A DNA stretch of 64,000 bases from Flagellimonas meishanensis. Its GTDB lineage: Bacteria > Bacteroidota > Bacteroidia > Flavobacteriales > Flavobacteriaceae. Shown here one piece after another: positions 35,555-44,719 of this stretch. The position numbers and the translations under genes were made by a program. Each line of letters begins with the position of its first letter. Positions within the stretch are counted from its first letter, which is position 1. The notes under the pieces were generated by a model that worked only from the letters and a program-made list of their open reading frames with translations, was not told where the DNA came from and searched no databases. Where the stretch lies: positions 992,001-1,056,000 of the forward strand of contig NZ_JAINVW010000003.1 of NCBI RefSeq assembly GCF_019880545.1. The letters are read 5' to 3'.

Positions 35555-35877
35555 AACAATTGAAAAGCAAAAAGTGGTTCAAGGTAATGACCAATATGTA
35601 TGTGCTGGTCCTGACCATTTTTGTTATCTGGATGGCCTTTTTTGATACGAACTCCCTGTTGATTCATCTTGAACTCAGGAATGAGATAAAGAAATTGGAA
35701 AAGCAGAAGGAATTTCTTCAGGACGAAATTGCCAAGGACAAGGAAATTCTGGAAAAAATGTCGGATGAAAACGAATTGGAAAAACTGGCACGGGAAAAAT
35801 ATTACATGAAGAAGGAAAATGAGGAGATATTCCTTATTGAGTTTGAAGACAGCATAAAGAACAAAAACAATGAGTAG
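35545..35877 (+). CDS. FtsB/DivIC-family septum formation initiator
   Basis: This 110-residue protein has one membrane segment (MYVLVLTIFVIWMAFF, about residues 18-33) and a periplasmic coiled coil (ELRNEIKKLEKQKEFLQDE) followed by ELEKLAREKYYMKKENEEIF, the usual FtsB/DivIC ending. It would act in the FtsQLB-type cell-division complex. It overlaps udk by 10 bases and mutA by 8, so the four genes are translationally coupled although their functions differ. Confidence 0.85.
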   Translation: MGLKQLKSKKWFKVMTNMYVLVLTIFVIWMAFFDTNSLLIHLELRNEIKKLEKQKEFLQDEIAKDKEILEKMSDENELEKLAREKYYMKKENEEIFLIEFEDSIKNKNNE

Positions 35878-37249
35878 CAAAGGTTTGTTTAGTGAGTTCC
35901 CCGATGTATCCGCCAAACAGTGGAAGCAGAAAATCCAAATGGATCTAAAAGGTGCAGACTACAACGACAGTTTGGTATGGGAATCCTTGGAGGGAATCAA
36001 AGTAAAGCCTTTTTACCATGCCGAAGACCTGAAGGCGCTGGGAGACTATCAGCTTCCAAAAGGGCATTCATGGCGAATTGCGCAAAGCATATATGCCAGT
36101 GATATGGAAAAAGCCAACTCAAAAGCACTGGAGGCACTGGATAAGGGTGCGGAAAGCCTAATTTTCACCATTCCCGATGAAGAGACCAATTTTGAGAAGC
36201 TCCTAGCCAAAATCGACCTGGAATCTGTGCCGGTTCACTTCAATTTTGAGTTTTTGGCTGTTGCGCCGATAAAAAGATTGCTATCCAATTTAGATGGGAA
36301 AAAAGGAGAGTCCCATCTAAACATCGATATCATTGGAAATTTGGCCAAAACCGGAAATTGGTATCATAAGCTGGAAGAGGACCACAAACTATTGGCGGAG
36401 TTATATAAATCCGCTCCTTCAAACAACAAAGTTTCGTTGGCAAGTGTGGATTTGGGGCTGTACCAAAATGCAGGAGCAAACATGGTACAGCAATTGGCCT
36501 ATGCCATGGCCCATGCCCATGAATATTTATCCCATTTTAAACAGCAAAGTACCTTTCCAATAACTTTCAAGGTTGCCGTTGGCAGCAATTATTTCTTTGA
36601 AATCGCCAAATTACGGGCGCTTCGTTGGCTTTGGAGAACCCTTGCACAAACCTATGGCGTAAGCAATGATTGCCACATCTTGGCATATCCCACCAAAAGG
36701 AACAAAACACTTTATGATTACAATGTGAACATGCTGCGCACCACTTCCGAATGCATGTCGGCCGTACTGGGCGGCGCCGATACGGTATGCAATTTGCCCT
36801 ACGATGCCATTTACCACAAAGACAACGAATTTGGGGATCGCATTGCCAGGAACCAGTTGCTGTTGCTCAAGGAAGAAAGCCACATGAACGAAGCGGCCCA
36901 AATCTCGGAAGGAACTTATTACGTAGCATCACTTACAGAGCAATTGGCAGAAAAAGCATTGGCACTTCTAAAACAAATTGAAACTTCTGGAGGCTTTTTG
37001 GATGCAATCAAAAAAGGAACCATACAGCAAAAAATAGCAGAGAGTGCCAAAAAAGAACAACAACAATTTGATGAAGGGCAATTGATTCTGGTGGGCACCA
37101 ACAAATTCCAGAATCCGGGTGACCGCATGAAGGACAATATTGAACTATATCCTTTTGTAAAAACCAAGCCGAGAAAGACATTGATTGTGCCCATCATCGA
37201 AAAAAGATTGGCCGAGGCTACCGAACAAAAAAGATTGGATGATGAGTAG
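35870..37249 (+). CDS. mutA: Methylmalonyl-CoA mutase small (non-catalytic) subunit
   Basis: The 459-residue protein is a mutase-barrel homologue ([86 protein letters not shown]). It lacks the C-terminal B12-binding domain and the DxHxxG motif, as expected for the beta chain of the heterodimer. It pairs with the catalytic chain encoded next, overlapping it by 8 bases, to interconvert methylmalonyl-CoA and succinyl-CoA. It is shorter than the about 600-residue actinobacterial small subunit because it is truncated after the barrel, as is common in Bacteroidota. Confidence 0.92.
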   Translation: MSSKGLFSEFPDVSAKQWKQKIQMDLKGADYNDSLVWESLEGIKVKPFYHAEDLKALGDYQLPKGHSWRIAQSIYASDMEKANSKALEALDKGAESLIFTIPDEETNFEKLLAKIDLESVPVHFNFEFLAVAPIKRLLSNLDGKKGESHLNIDIIGNLAKTGNWYHKLEEDHKLLAELYKSAPSNNKVSLASVDLGLYQNAGANMVQQLAYAMAHAHEYLSHFKQQSTFPITFKVAVGSNYFFEIAKLRALRWLWRTLAQTYGVSNDCHILAYPTKRNKTLYDYNVNMLRTTSECMSAVLGGADTVCNLPYDAIYHKDNEFGDRIARNQLLLLKEESHMNEAAQISEGTYYVASLTEQLAEKALALLKQIETSGGFLDAIKKGTIQQKIAESAKKEQQQFDEGQLILVGTNKFQNPGDRMKDNIELYPFVKTKPRKTLIVPIIEKRLAEATEQKRLDDE

Positions 37250-39320
37250 AAAAAATCTTCAAAATATATCGCTTTCTTCCTATGTTCAATCGAGCGCAGT
37301 AGAGACCCAAAATCCCGAATGTTTCAACTTTGCAGCGGGTATAGCGCCTTTTCTTAGGGGGCCCTACTCCACCATGTATGTCCAAAGGCCATGGACCATA
37401 AGGCAATATGCCGGTTTCTCCACCGCAGAGGAAAGCAATGCTTTCTACCGAAGAAACTTGGAAGCCGGACAAAAAGGGCTTTCAGTTGCATTTGACCTGC
37501 CCACGCATCGTGGTTATGATTCCGACAATGAGCGCGTGGTTGGTGATGTAGGCAAAGCTGGGGTAGCCATTGATTCCGTGGAGGACATGAAAATCCTTTT
37601 CGACGGCATTCCATTGGATCAAATGTCCGTTTCCATGACCATGAATGGGGCAGTCATACCCATTTTGGCGTTTTATATCGTTGCTGCGCTCGAGCAGGGT
37701 GTTTCCATGGAAAAACTTGCTGGAACCATTCAAAATGATATCCTTAAGGAGTTCATGGTAAGGAATACCTACATCTACCCCCCCACACCGTCCATGCAAT
37801 TGGTTGCCGATATTTTTGAATTCACGAGCAAACATATGCCCCGCTTCAATAGCATTAGCATTTCTGGATATCACATGCACGAGGCAGGAGCTCCCGCTGC
37901 CATGGAACTGGCCTATACCCTGGCAGATGGGGTCGAATATATCCGTACGGGAATCAAAGCCGGGTTGAAGATTGATGAATTTGCCCCTAGACTTTCATTT
38001 TTCTGGGGTATCGGCATGAACCATTTCACCGAAATCGCCAAAATGAGGGCAGGCAGGATGCTCTGGGCCAAATTGGTAAAGCAATTTGAACCAAAAAACG
38101 AAAAGTCCCTAATGCTCCGCACCCACAGCCAGACAAGCGGCTGGAGCTTGACCGAACAAGATCCCTTCAACAATGTGGCCCGAACCACCATTGAGGCCAT
38201 GGCAGCCGTTTTTGGCGGAACACAGAGCCTTCATACGAACGCATTGGATGAGGCAATTGCCCTTCCCACCGATTTTTCTGCCCGAATAGCTCGAAATACA
38301 CAGATTTACCTTCAGCAAGAAACTTACATTACAAAAACCGTGGACCCATGGGCCGGAAGTCATTTAGTGGAAAAATTGACCGATGAAATAGCCCTGGAAG
38401 CCTGGAAACTTATTGAGGAAGTCGAAAAATTGGGCGGCATGACCAAGGCCATTGAAACGGGAATCCCAAAAATGAGGATTGAAGAAGCCTCAGCCAAAAA
38501 GCAAGCCCGCATCGATAGTGGCCAAGAAGTCATAGTGGGGGTAAACAAATATCGATTGGACCACGAAGACGACCTTCAAATACTGGAAGTGGACAATACC
38601 AAAGTGCGGCGTCAACAAATGGAACGATTGCAACAAATAAAATCGACGAGGGATACAAAAGCGGTTAAGGATGTTTTGTACGCGATCAGAGTTGCTTCCA
38701 AAAAGGCATTGGAAAATGCCAATGACCGCGAAAATTTGTTAGCTTTAGCCGTAGAGGCGGCCAAAGCACGGGCCACGTTGGGCGAGATCAGTGATGCCAT
38801 GGAAAGTGCCTTCGGTCGTTACAAAGCCAAAATCCAATCATTTACAGGAGTGTATTCCAAAGAAATAAAGAACGATACAAGTTTTAAAAAGGCCCAGAAA
38901 ATGGCTGATGATTTTGCGGACCAAGAAGGTCGGAGACCGCGGATCATGGTTGCCAAAATGGGTCAGGATGGTCACGATCGGGGAGCCAAAGTTGTGGCAA
39001 CGGGCTATGCCGACCTGGGTTTTGATGTGGATATAGGACCCTTGTTCCAAACTCCTTCCGAAGTTGCCAAACAGGCCATAGAGAACGATGTGCACATCCT
39101 TGGAATCTCGTCACTGGCGGGGGGCCACAAAACCTTGGTCCCAGAAGTGGTGGCGGAACTCAAAAAATATGGAAGGGAAGATATCGTGGTCATTGTGGGC
39201 GGTGTGATCCCAAAACAAGATTATGGATATCTTCTGGACAACGGTGCTGCAGCTGTTTTTGGGCCTGGCACAAAAATAAGTGACGCAGCCATTGAAATCC
39301 TTACTATTTTAATGGATTGA
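37242..39320 (+). CDS. mutB: Methylmalonyl-CoA mutase large (catalytic) subunit
   Basis: The 692-residue protein is the adenosylcobalamin-dependent chain. The barrel begins [19 protein letters not shown] ... [19 protein letters not shown] and includes [19 protein letters not shown] and [20 protein letters not shown]. The C-terminal B12 domain has [11 protein letters not shown] (DxHxxG; His is the lower cobalt ligand) and [12 protein letters not shown]. The start is taken as 37242 (MSRKNLQ), or 37239. Residues 17-23 (SSAVETQ) are encoded by a decayed copy of the interspersed repeat described at 37290. With the carboxylase operon it completes propionyl-CoA to succinyl-CoA; the epimerase is not in the window. 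Confidence 0.95.
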   Translation: MSRKNLQNISLSSYVQSSAVETQNPECFNFAAGIAPFLRGPYSTMYVQRPWTIRQYAGFSTAEESNAFYRRNLEAGQKGLSVAFDLPTHRGYDSDNERVVGDVGKAGVAIDSVEDMKILFDGIPLDQMSVSMTMNGAVIPILAFYIVAALEQGVSMEKLAGTIQNDILKEFMVRNTYIYPPTPSMQLVADIFEFTSKHMPRFNSISISGYHMHEAGAPAAMELAYTLADGVEYIRTGIKAGLKIDEFAPRLSFFWGIGMNHFTEIAKMRAGRMLWAKLVKQFEPKNEKSLMLRTHSQTSGWSLTEQDPFNNVARTTIEAMAAVFGGTQSLHTNALDEAIALPTDFSARIARNTQIYLQQETYITKTVDPWAGSHLVEKLTDEIALEAWKLIEEVEKLGGMTKAIETGIPKMRIEEASAKKQARIDSGQEVIVGVNKYRLDHEDDLQILEVDNTKVRRQQMERLQQIKSTRDTKAVKDVLYAIRVASKKALENANDRENLLALAVEAAKARATLGEISDAMESAFGRYKAKIQSFTGVYSKEIKNDTSFKKAQKMADDFADQEGRRPRIMVAKMGQDGHDRGAKVVATGYADLGFDVDIGPLFQTPSEVAKQAIENDVHILGISSLAGGHKTLVPEVVAELKKYGREDIVVIVGGVIPKQDYGYLLDNGAAAVFGPGTKISDAAIEILTILMD
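37290..37307 (+). repeat. Decayed interspersed repeat inside mutB
   Basis: TCGAGCGCAGTAGAGACC matches the 18-base core of the repeats near 30 kb at 17 of 18 positions. It lies in frame in the variable N-terminal tail of MutB, before the first conserved block. Confidence 0.8.
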
Positions 39321-39408
39321 TGCCCCTAACAAGCTTTTGTCCAAATGTTTAACTTTCTTTAACGTAAAAAGCGCCTGTTATTCACTTGCTGTTAACAAAA
39401 TACATTTT

Positions 39409-39435
39409 TTGGCATCTTAAATAATCGTATTTTTA
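39409..39435 (+). promoter_or_regulatory. Candidate promoter of parA-parB
   Basis: TTG at 39409-39411, a 16-base spacer and TATTTTTA at 39428-39435 (one mismatch to TAnnTTTG), with the ATG at 39455. The 134-base gap after mutB shows nothing else. Confidence 0.4.
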
Positions 39436-39454
39436 GCCCCTAACTTACTATGAA

Positions 39455-40228
39455 ATGGGCAAGATTATTGCTATTGCAAACCAAAAGGGTGGCGTTGGCA
39501 AAACCACAACAACTGTCAACCTTGCCGCTTCCCTTGGGGTATTGGAGAAAAAAGTATTATTGATCGATGCGGACCCCCAGGCCAATGCCACTTCAGGCTT
39601 GGGCATTGATGTGGATGCCGTGGAACACGGTACCTATCAGTTGCTGGAGCATACCATGCATGTTGATGATGTGATCATACCCACGGATTCCCCGAACGTT
39701 GACCTTATTCCTGCACATATCGACTTGGTCGCCATCGAAATCGAACTGGTAGACAAGGACAACCGTGAGTATATGATGAAGGAAGCGCTCCAGGATCTCG
39801 GAGACCGATACGATTTCGTATTGATAGATTGCGCCCCTTCTTTGGGTCTGTTGACCCTGAATGCCCTGACGGCTGCTGATTCGGTCATGATACCCATACA
39901 ATGTGAATATTTTGCCCTGGAAGGTCTTGGAAAATTGTTGAACACGGTAAAAAGTGTACAAAAAATACACAATAATGACTTGGACATTGAGGGCATGCTC
40001 TTGACCATGTACGATTCCAGACTTCGCCTATCAAACCAAGTGGTGGAGGAAGTGAAAAAGCACTTTGCCGACATGGTGTTCGACACCATTATCCAACGCA
40101 ATGTGAGGTTGAGCGAAGCACCAAGCTATGGAGAAAGCATTATTAAATACGACGCCAGCAGCAAGGGTGCATCCAATTACCTCAACCTGGCCAATGAAAT
40201 ATTGAAGAAAAACAAGGAGAAAGTTTAA
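39455..40228 (+). CDS. parA: Chromosome-partitioning ATPase ParA (Soj)
   Basis: The 257-residue deviant Walker ATPase begins GKIIAIANQKGGVGKTTTTVNLAASL (KGGVGKT with the signature Lys), followed by LLIDADPQANATSGLG, VLIDCAPSLGLLTLNAL and IPIQCEYFALEGLGKLL. It lacks the N-terminal helix-turn-helix of plasmid type Ia ParA, so it is the chromosomal type. It works with ParB to segregate origins. parB starts at the base after its stop. Confidence 0.95.
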   Translation: MGKIIAIANQKGGVGKTTTTVNLAASLGVLEKKVLLIDADPQANATSGLGIDVDAVEHGTYQLLEHTMHVDDVIIPTDSPNVDLIPAHIDLVAIEIELVDKDNREYMMKEALQDLGDRYDFVLIDCAPSLGLLTLNALTAADSVMIPIQCEYFALEGLGKLLNTVKSVQKIHNNDLDIEGMLLTMYDSRLRLSNQVVEEVKKHFADMVFDTIIQRNVRLSEAPSYGESIIKYDASSKGASNYLNLANEILKKNKEKV

Positions 40229-41137
40229 ATGGCGAAAGCAACCAAAAAACAGGCTCTCGGAAGAGGCCTGTCCGCTCTATTGAAAGATCCCGCGAACGAT
40301 ATCAAGTCGGTTTCGGACAAAAATGCGGACAAGGTTATTGGGAACGTGGTAGAATTGGACATCGATTCCATAGAAGTGAACCCGTTCCAGCCCAGGTCCA
40401 ATTTCAATGATGAGGCATTGGAAGAATTGGCAAGTTCCATTCGGGAGTTGGGCATCATCCAGCCCATAACAGTCCGTAAATTAGGGTTCAACAAATTTCA
40501 GTTGGTCTCAGGAGAGCGAAGGTACCGGGCCTCAAAGTTGGTGGGATTGGAAACCATTCCTTCCTACATACGAATTGCCAATGACCAGGAATCCCTGGAA
40601 ATGGCCCTTGTGGAGAACATCCAGAGGCAAGATCTTGATCCCATTGAAATAGCCCTTTCATACCAAAGGCTGATTGATGAAATACAGGTGACCCAAGAAA
40701 AATTGAGTGACCGGGTTGGAAAAAAACGTTCCACCATCACCAATTATCTCCGTCTTTTAAAATTGGATCCTATAATACAAACGGGAATGCGCGATGGTTT
40801 CATCAGCATGGGACATGGTCGGGCGCTCATCAACATAGACAAGAAAAAAGACCAACTCGCCATATACGAGAAGGTTGTTTCCAATGGTCTTTCCGTTCGG
40901 GAAACCGAGCAACTGGTAAAGACATTCAAAGAACCGAAAGTAGCATCCTCCCAAGCAAAACAAACCGAAAAAGCCAATGTGCCGACCTTTGTTTCGGAAG
41001 GAATGGCTGAGTTGAAGGAGCATCTATCCACCAAAGTGGATGTTAGCTCCTCCTCCAGCGGAAAAGGCAAAATCGTTATCCCATTCCATTCCAAAGAGGA
41101 ATTCCAGCGCTTAAAAAAATTGATGACAGGTGAATAA
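40229..41137 (+). CDS. parB: Chromosome-partitioning protein ParB
   Basis: The 302-residue protein has the N-terminal ParA-stimulating peptide KKQALGRGLSALL, the ParB/Srx CTPase domain (DIDSIEVNPFQPRSNF, ELGIIQPITVRKL, LVSGERRYRASKL with the GERRxRA motif, ENIQRQDLDPIE), the HTH (LSDRVGKKRSTITNYLRLL) and a C-terminal dimer region. It loads on parS sites and slides as a CTP-dependent clamp. No parS-like palindrome was noticed in the window. Confidence 0.95.
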   Translation: MAKATKKQALGRGLSALLKDPANDIKSVSDKNADKVIGNVVELDIDSIEVNPFQPRSNFNDEALEELASSIRELGIIQPITVRKLGFNKFQLVSGERRYRASKLVGLETIPSYIRIANDQESLEMALVENIQRQDLDPIEIALSYQRLIDEIQVTQEKLSDRVGKKRSTITNYLRLLKLDPIIQTGMRDGFISMGHGRALINIDKKKDQLAIYEKVVSNGLSVRETEQLVKTFKEPKVASSQAKQTEKANVPTFVSEGMAELKEHLSTKVDVSSSSSGKGKIVIPFHSKEEFQRLKKLMTGE

Positions 41138-41786
41138 AGGCCTCTTCTTGCCGTGCTTCCTTATATTTTTCCTCAATATGGGTTTTTCCCAGCAGGATGG
41201 GAAAAAGAAAACCGAAGAACAGCCCGTCCCGACCGCCATAGATTCCCTGGCCATGGATTTGGAAGGCGAGGGCATCACCATTGAAGAGGTCACCTATGAA
41301 AAAAAGAGGATAAACCCATTGGGTCCCAGTAAGGCTGCCTTTTATTCCGCAGTACTGCCCGGACTGGGGCAAGCCTACAACAGAAAATATTGGAAAGTAC
41401 CGCTGGTTTATGGCGCTCTTGGCACGGGTATTTACGTCTATTCCATCAACAATACCGAATATAGAAAGGCCCGGGAAGCATTTAAGCGCAGGCGTGCCGG
41501 TTTTACGGATGACGAATTCTACGACATTAACGGCGATGGAAATGGTCCTGATATTTCATCGGAAGCCTTGCAAGATGCACAGGAAGCCCGACAACGTGAC
41601 CGTGATTTGGCCCTCGTGGTGACCATAGCGCTTTACGCACTCAACATCATAGATGCCAACGTGGATGCACACCTAAAACAATATAACGTGGATGAGGACC
41701 TTTCGCTTGATTTTAAACCTTATTTGGATTTGAATCCCTGGACCAATGAACCTAACTATGGCATGGCACTGCTCATAAAATTTTAG
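41130..41786 (+). CDS. DUF5683 membrane protein
   Basis: The 218-residue protein has a signal peptide (LFLPCFLIFFLNMGFSQ), then a low-complexity acidic part, then the DUF5683 core NPLGPSKAAFYSAVLPGLGQAYNRKYWKVPLVYGALGTGIY with NNTEYRKAREAFKRRRAG. Two or three further hydrophobic stretches suggest a membrane or envelope protein. It starts with GTG at 41130, overlapping parB by 8 bases. The order parA-parB-this gene-dapB-lepB is, from general knowledge, conserved in Flavobacteriia. Its function is unknown. Confidence 0.8.
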   Translation: MNKGLFLPCFLIFFLNMGFSQQDGKKKTEEQPVPTAIDSLAMDLEGEGITIEEVTYEKKRINPLGPSKAAFYSAVLPGLGQAYNRKYWKVPLVYGALGTGIYVYSINNTEYRKAREAFKRRRAGFTDDEFYDINGDGNGPDISSEALQDAQEARQRDRDLALVVTIALYALNIIDANVDAHLKQYNVDEDLSLDFKPYLDLNPWTNEPNYGMALLIKF

Positions 41787-41789
41787 AAA

Positions 41790-42491
41790 ATGAACATTGG
41801 TCTATTCGGATATGGGAAAATGGGGAAAATGATTGAGCAAATAGCTCAAGATAGGGGCCATACCATTGTGGCGAAGGTAGATGTTGACACTGAGGAAATT
41901 GACTTTTCCAAGATGGATGTGGCCATCGACTTCAGCACCCCGGCAGCAGCTCTTCAAAATATCACAAGTTGTCTTAAAAATGGAGTGCCCGTTATTTCCG
42001 GTACCACAGGATGGCTGGGACAATACGGGGAAGCTGTAGAATATTGTCACAAAAAAAAGGGTGCCTTTATATATGCTTCCAATTTCAGTTTGGGGGTAAA
42101 TCTCTTCTTTGAATTGAATGAACAGCTCTCCAGGATGATGTCCAAATTGGACCAGTACCGTGTTTCCATGGAGGAAATACATCATACCCAAAAATTGGAC
42201 GCTCCAAGTGGAACTGCCATTACTTTGGCAGAAGGAATCATTGAAAATAGTCCCTATGAAACTTGGAAATTGGACACGACGGATGAAAAAAGTATTCCCA
42301 TTAGTTCAAGAAGAGAGGGTGCCGTTGCTGGTACCCATATTGTTTCCTATGAAAGTGAAGTGGACAAGATTGAAATAAAACACGTCGCCCACAATCGGAA
42401 AGGCTTTGCCTTGGGTGCAGTGATCGCGGCAGAGTGGATACTTGGGAAAACCGGTGTGTTTTCAATGAAAGACGTGTTAAACCTAACATAA
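41790..42491 (+). CDS. dapB: 4-hydroxy-tetrahydrodipicolinate reductase
   Basis: The 233-residue enzyme of lysine and diaminopimelate synthesis starts MNIGLFGYGKMGKMIEQIA (NAD(P) Rossmann loop), has AIDFSTPAAALQNI, VPVISGTTGWLGQ, ASNFSLGVNLFFELN, EEIHHTQKLDAPSGTAITLAEG (catalytic His and the Lys of KxDAPSGT) and FALGAVIAAEWILGKTGVFSM. It is slightly short compared with E. coli DapB, as usual in Bacteroidota. It follows the DUF5683 gene by 3 bases. Supplies DAP for peptidoglycan. Confidence 0.95.
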   Translation: MNIGLFGYGKMGKMIEQIAQDRGHTIVAKVDVDTEEIDFSKMDVAIDFSTPAAALQNITSCLKNGVPVISGTTGWLGQYGEAVEYCHKKKGAFIYASNFSLGVNLFFELNEQLSRMMSKLDQYRVSMEEIHHTQKLDAPSGTAITLAEGIIENSPYETWKLDTTDEKSIPISSRREGAVAGTHIVSYESEVDKIEIKHVAHNRKGFALGAVIAAEWILGKTGVFSMKDVLNLT

Positions 42492-42539
42492 AAAACGTAA
42501 CAATAGAGAGGACGTTAAGTCCTACAAAGAAACATTGAT

Positions 42540-44285
42540 ATGGACGGCACACAGTGGATTATTTTCATCTTGATCATTCAGATCATTCATTTTTTGGGAA
42601 CATGGAAGCTTTACCAAAAGACAGGAAGAAAGGCGTGGGAAGCCGCCATCCCCATCTACAATGGCATTGTTCTAATGAAAATAATCAACCGCCCTTGGTG
42701 GTGGGTACTGTTGTTGTTCATTCCCATAATCAACTTGTTGATGTTTCCCGTTGTTTGGGTGGAGACCATCCGCAGTTTTGGAAAAAATAAGCTTGCACAC
42801 ACTTGGGCAGTGATACTTACATTGGGCTTTTACATCTATTACATCAACTATGTTGAAGATGTTACCTACATTGAGGACCGGAGCCTAAAACCAAGAACAG
42901 GGCTTGGCGAGTGGGTAAGTTCCATTGTTTTTGCCATTGTGGCGGCCACTTTTGTGCACACCTATTTCATACAACCCTATGTGATTCCCACGGGTTCCCT
43001 TGAGCGTACGTTGCGCATTGGGGATTTTCTGTTCGTGAGCAAGTTTCATTATGGGGCAAGGGTGCCCATGACCACTTTGGCTGCGCCCATGGTGCACGAT
43101 ACCCTGCCAGGACTAAAAACGCGATCGTACATTGCCGATGTTAACCCGGCCACCTATAAAACCTCCTGGAAAAACAAGTTGCGATTGCCCTATTTGCGGT
43201 TGCCCGGATTCCAAACAGTAAAGAAAAACGATATCGTGGTCTTCAGCCTGCCCGCGGATACTTTGGTGCAATTTTTTAGGGCCGACAAACCCGTAAAAAA
43301 ACCCATCGATAAAAAATCGAACTATGTAAAGCGGTGCGTTGGAACCCCTGGTGATTCCCTTGCGGTAATCAATGGCACGGTCTATATCAATGGAGAACAA
43401 TTCCAGCTGTCGGACAGGGCCAAAGTGATGTATGACCATACCATATATGCAAAAAATGGAGTGTCAAGCAGGTTGTTGGATGAGGTGGATGCCTCGGATT
43501 ATTTCAGAAAATACATAGCGGACAATCTCAACCAAAACCAGTACAATGCTCTGGCACCGTTTGTTCTAGGAGCAAACCGAACCGCCGATGGCAAAATCGA
43601 ACTCGTAACACAGGAAAAAGGCATCCCAACAGATGTGATAAGGCAATTGCGCCTGGCCTTGACCGAAGAAAAACCAAGGTCCAGAGTGGCCAACCTAACC
43701 CAGGAAATGGTGCAAGCGCTGCGCGAAAACCCTGCGATTGATTCCGTGGTACGCACTGTGGAACCCAAAGGTGAATATGGAGGGGCGTTCCCGCAAAGAC
43801 CCAACATCTATCCGTGGAACAACGATAATTTTGGCCCCATATATATTCCGAAAGCCGGAACGACCGTAAAGATTGACTATAGAACCATTCCGTTATACAA
43901 GAAGATAATCAGGGACTATGAGGGCAATGAGGTTGCGGTTTCAGGGCAAAAAGTGTACATCAATGGCCAGGAAGCCAGTTCCTATACCTTTGGCCAAGAT
44001 TATTATTGGATGATGGGTGATAACCGAGATCATTCCGAGGACAGCCGAACATGGGGCTACGTTCCCGCCGACCATATTGTGGGCAAGCCCGTTTTTTTAT
44101 GGATGAGCTTTGATAATTTCAACGAGGGAATTGCCAATTGGAAGCCCCGATGGGATCGCATCTTCACTACAGTTGGAGGTAGCGGTGAACCGGTTTCCTA
44201 TCTGAAATATTTTCTTGCGCTGTTAGTGGGCTGGTTTATATTTAATTTTATCAGAAAACGAAGGAAAAAGAAACAAAATGGGTAG
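42540..44285 (+). CDS. lepB: Signal peptidase I with N-terminal membrane extension
   Basis: The 581-residue protein starts with a DUF5684-like membrane segment group (about residues 1-110: FLGTWKLYQKTGRKAWEAAIPIYN, WWWVLLLFIPIINLLMFPVVWVETI). The peptidase follows: VIPTGSLERTLRIGDFLFVSK with catalytic Ser153, NYVKRCVGTPGD with catalytic Lys264, and MMGDNRDHSEDSRTWGYVP near residue 495. About 170-190 residues are inserted between the Lys box and the GDN(R)D box, far more than in E. coli. A C-terminal hydrophobic segment (FLALLVGWFIFNFI) and a basic tail close it. It removes signal peptides from exported preproteins. Confidence 0.93.
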   Translation: MDGTQWIIFILIIQIIHFLGTWKLYQKTGRKAWEAAIPIYNGIVLMKIINRPWWWVLLLFIPIINLLMFPVVWVETIRSFGKNKLAHTWAVILTLGFYIYYINYVEDVTYIEDRSLKPRTGLGEWVSSIVFAIVAATFVHTYFIQPYVIPTGSLERTLRIGDFLFVSKFHYGARVPMTTLAAPMVHDTLPGLKTRSYIADVNPATYKTSWKNKLRLPYLRLPGFQTVKKNDIVVFSLPADTLVQFFRADKPVKKPIDKKSNYVKRCVGTPGDSLAVINGTVYINGEQFQLSDRAKVMYDHTIYAKNGVSSRLLDEVDASDYFRKYIADNLNQNQYNALAPFVLGANRTADGKIELVTQEKGIPTDVIRQLRLALTEEKPRSRVANLTQEMVQALRENPAIDSVVRTVEPKGEYGGAFPQRPNIYPWNNDNFGPIYIPKAGTTVKIDYRTIPLYKKIIRDYEGNEVAVSGQKVYINGQEASSYTFGQDYYWMMGDNRDHSEDSRTWGYVPADHIVGKPVFLWMSFDNFNEGIANWKPRWDRIFTTVGGSGEPVSYLKYFLALLVGWFIFNFIRKRRKKKQNG

Positions 44286-44317
44286 ACTGTTGATTTGTTT
44301 ATCCGAACCATCTGCCC

Positions 44318-44677
44318 ATGTATACCTACTCTTTTGAAAAACTTGAAGTTTGGAAAGAGGCCAAAGAATTTGCCAAGGAGGTTTATAGGGTGACCTTAGG
44401 GTTTCCAGAAGATGAAAAGTTTGGCCTTACCTCACAGTTAAGAAGAGCTTCGGTTTCAGTTTGTTCCAACATCGCGGAAGGTTCAGCTAGGAAAACAAAT
44501 AAGGACAAGGCGCACTTCACGACCCTTTCCTTTAGTTCGGCCGTTGAAATATTGAATCAATTGATTCTAGCTTTGGAATTTGGCTTTGTATCCATCGATA
44601 CTTATAAAGATTTAAGGTATCGATTGGAGAGTATTACCAACAAACTCAATTCATTAAGAAATTATCAGACAAAATAA
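44318..44677 (+). CDS. Four-helix-bundle protein (23S rRNA intervening-sequence type)
   Basis: The 119-residue protein matches the S23/IVP family: FEKLEVWKEAKEFAKEVYRVT, FPEDEKFGLTSQLRRASVSVCSNIAEGSAR, FLTTLSFSSAVE-like FTTLSFSSAVEILNQLILA and YRLESITNKLNSL. Such proteins were first seen in intervening sequences of 23S rRNA but are widely scattered as free-standing genes in Bacteroidota; the function is unknown. Here it lies 32 bases after lepB and before wbqC. Confidence 0.88.
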   Translation: MYTYSFEKLEVWKEAKEFAKEVYRVTLGFPEDEKFGLTSQLRRASVSVCSNIAEGSARKTNKDKAHFTTLSFSSAVEILNQLILALEFGFVSIDTYKDLRYRLESITNKLNSLRNYQTK

Positions 44678-44719
44678 GTGGCTCCTGACCTTTTCACAAT
44701 CGAATCTACGCATAAACGA

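Noticed and set aside
37681..37698. Another possible copy of the interspersed repeat (TGCTGCGCTCGAGCAG)
   Set aside because: It shares only GCGCTCGA with the repeat and lies in a conserved part of MutB (VAALEQ); best explained as chance.
39321..41140. parS site near parAB
   Set aside because: No TGTTTCACGTGAAACA-like palindrome was seen by eye in or next to the genes; a genome search would be needed.
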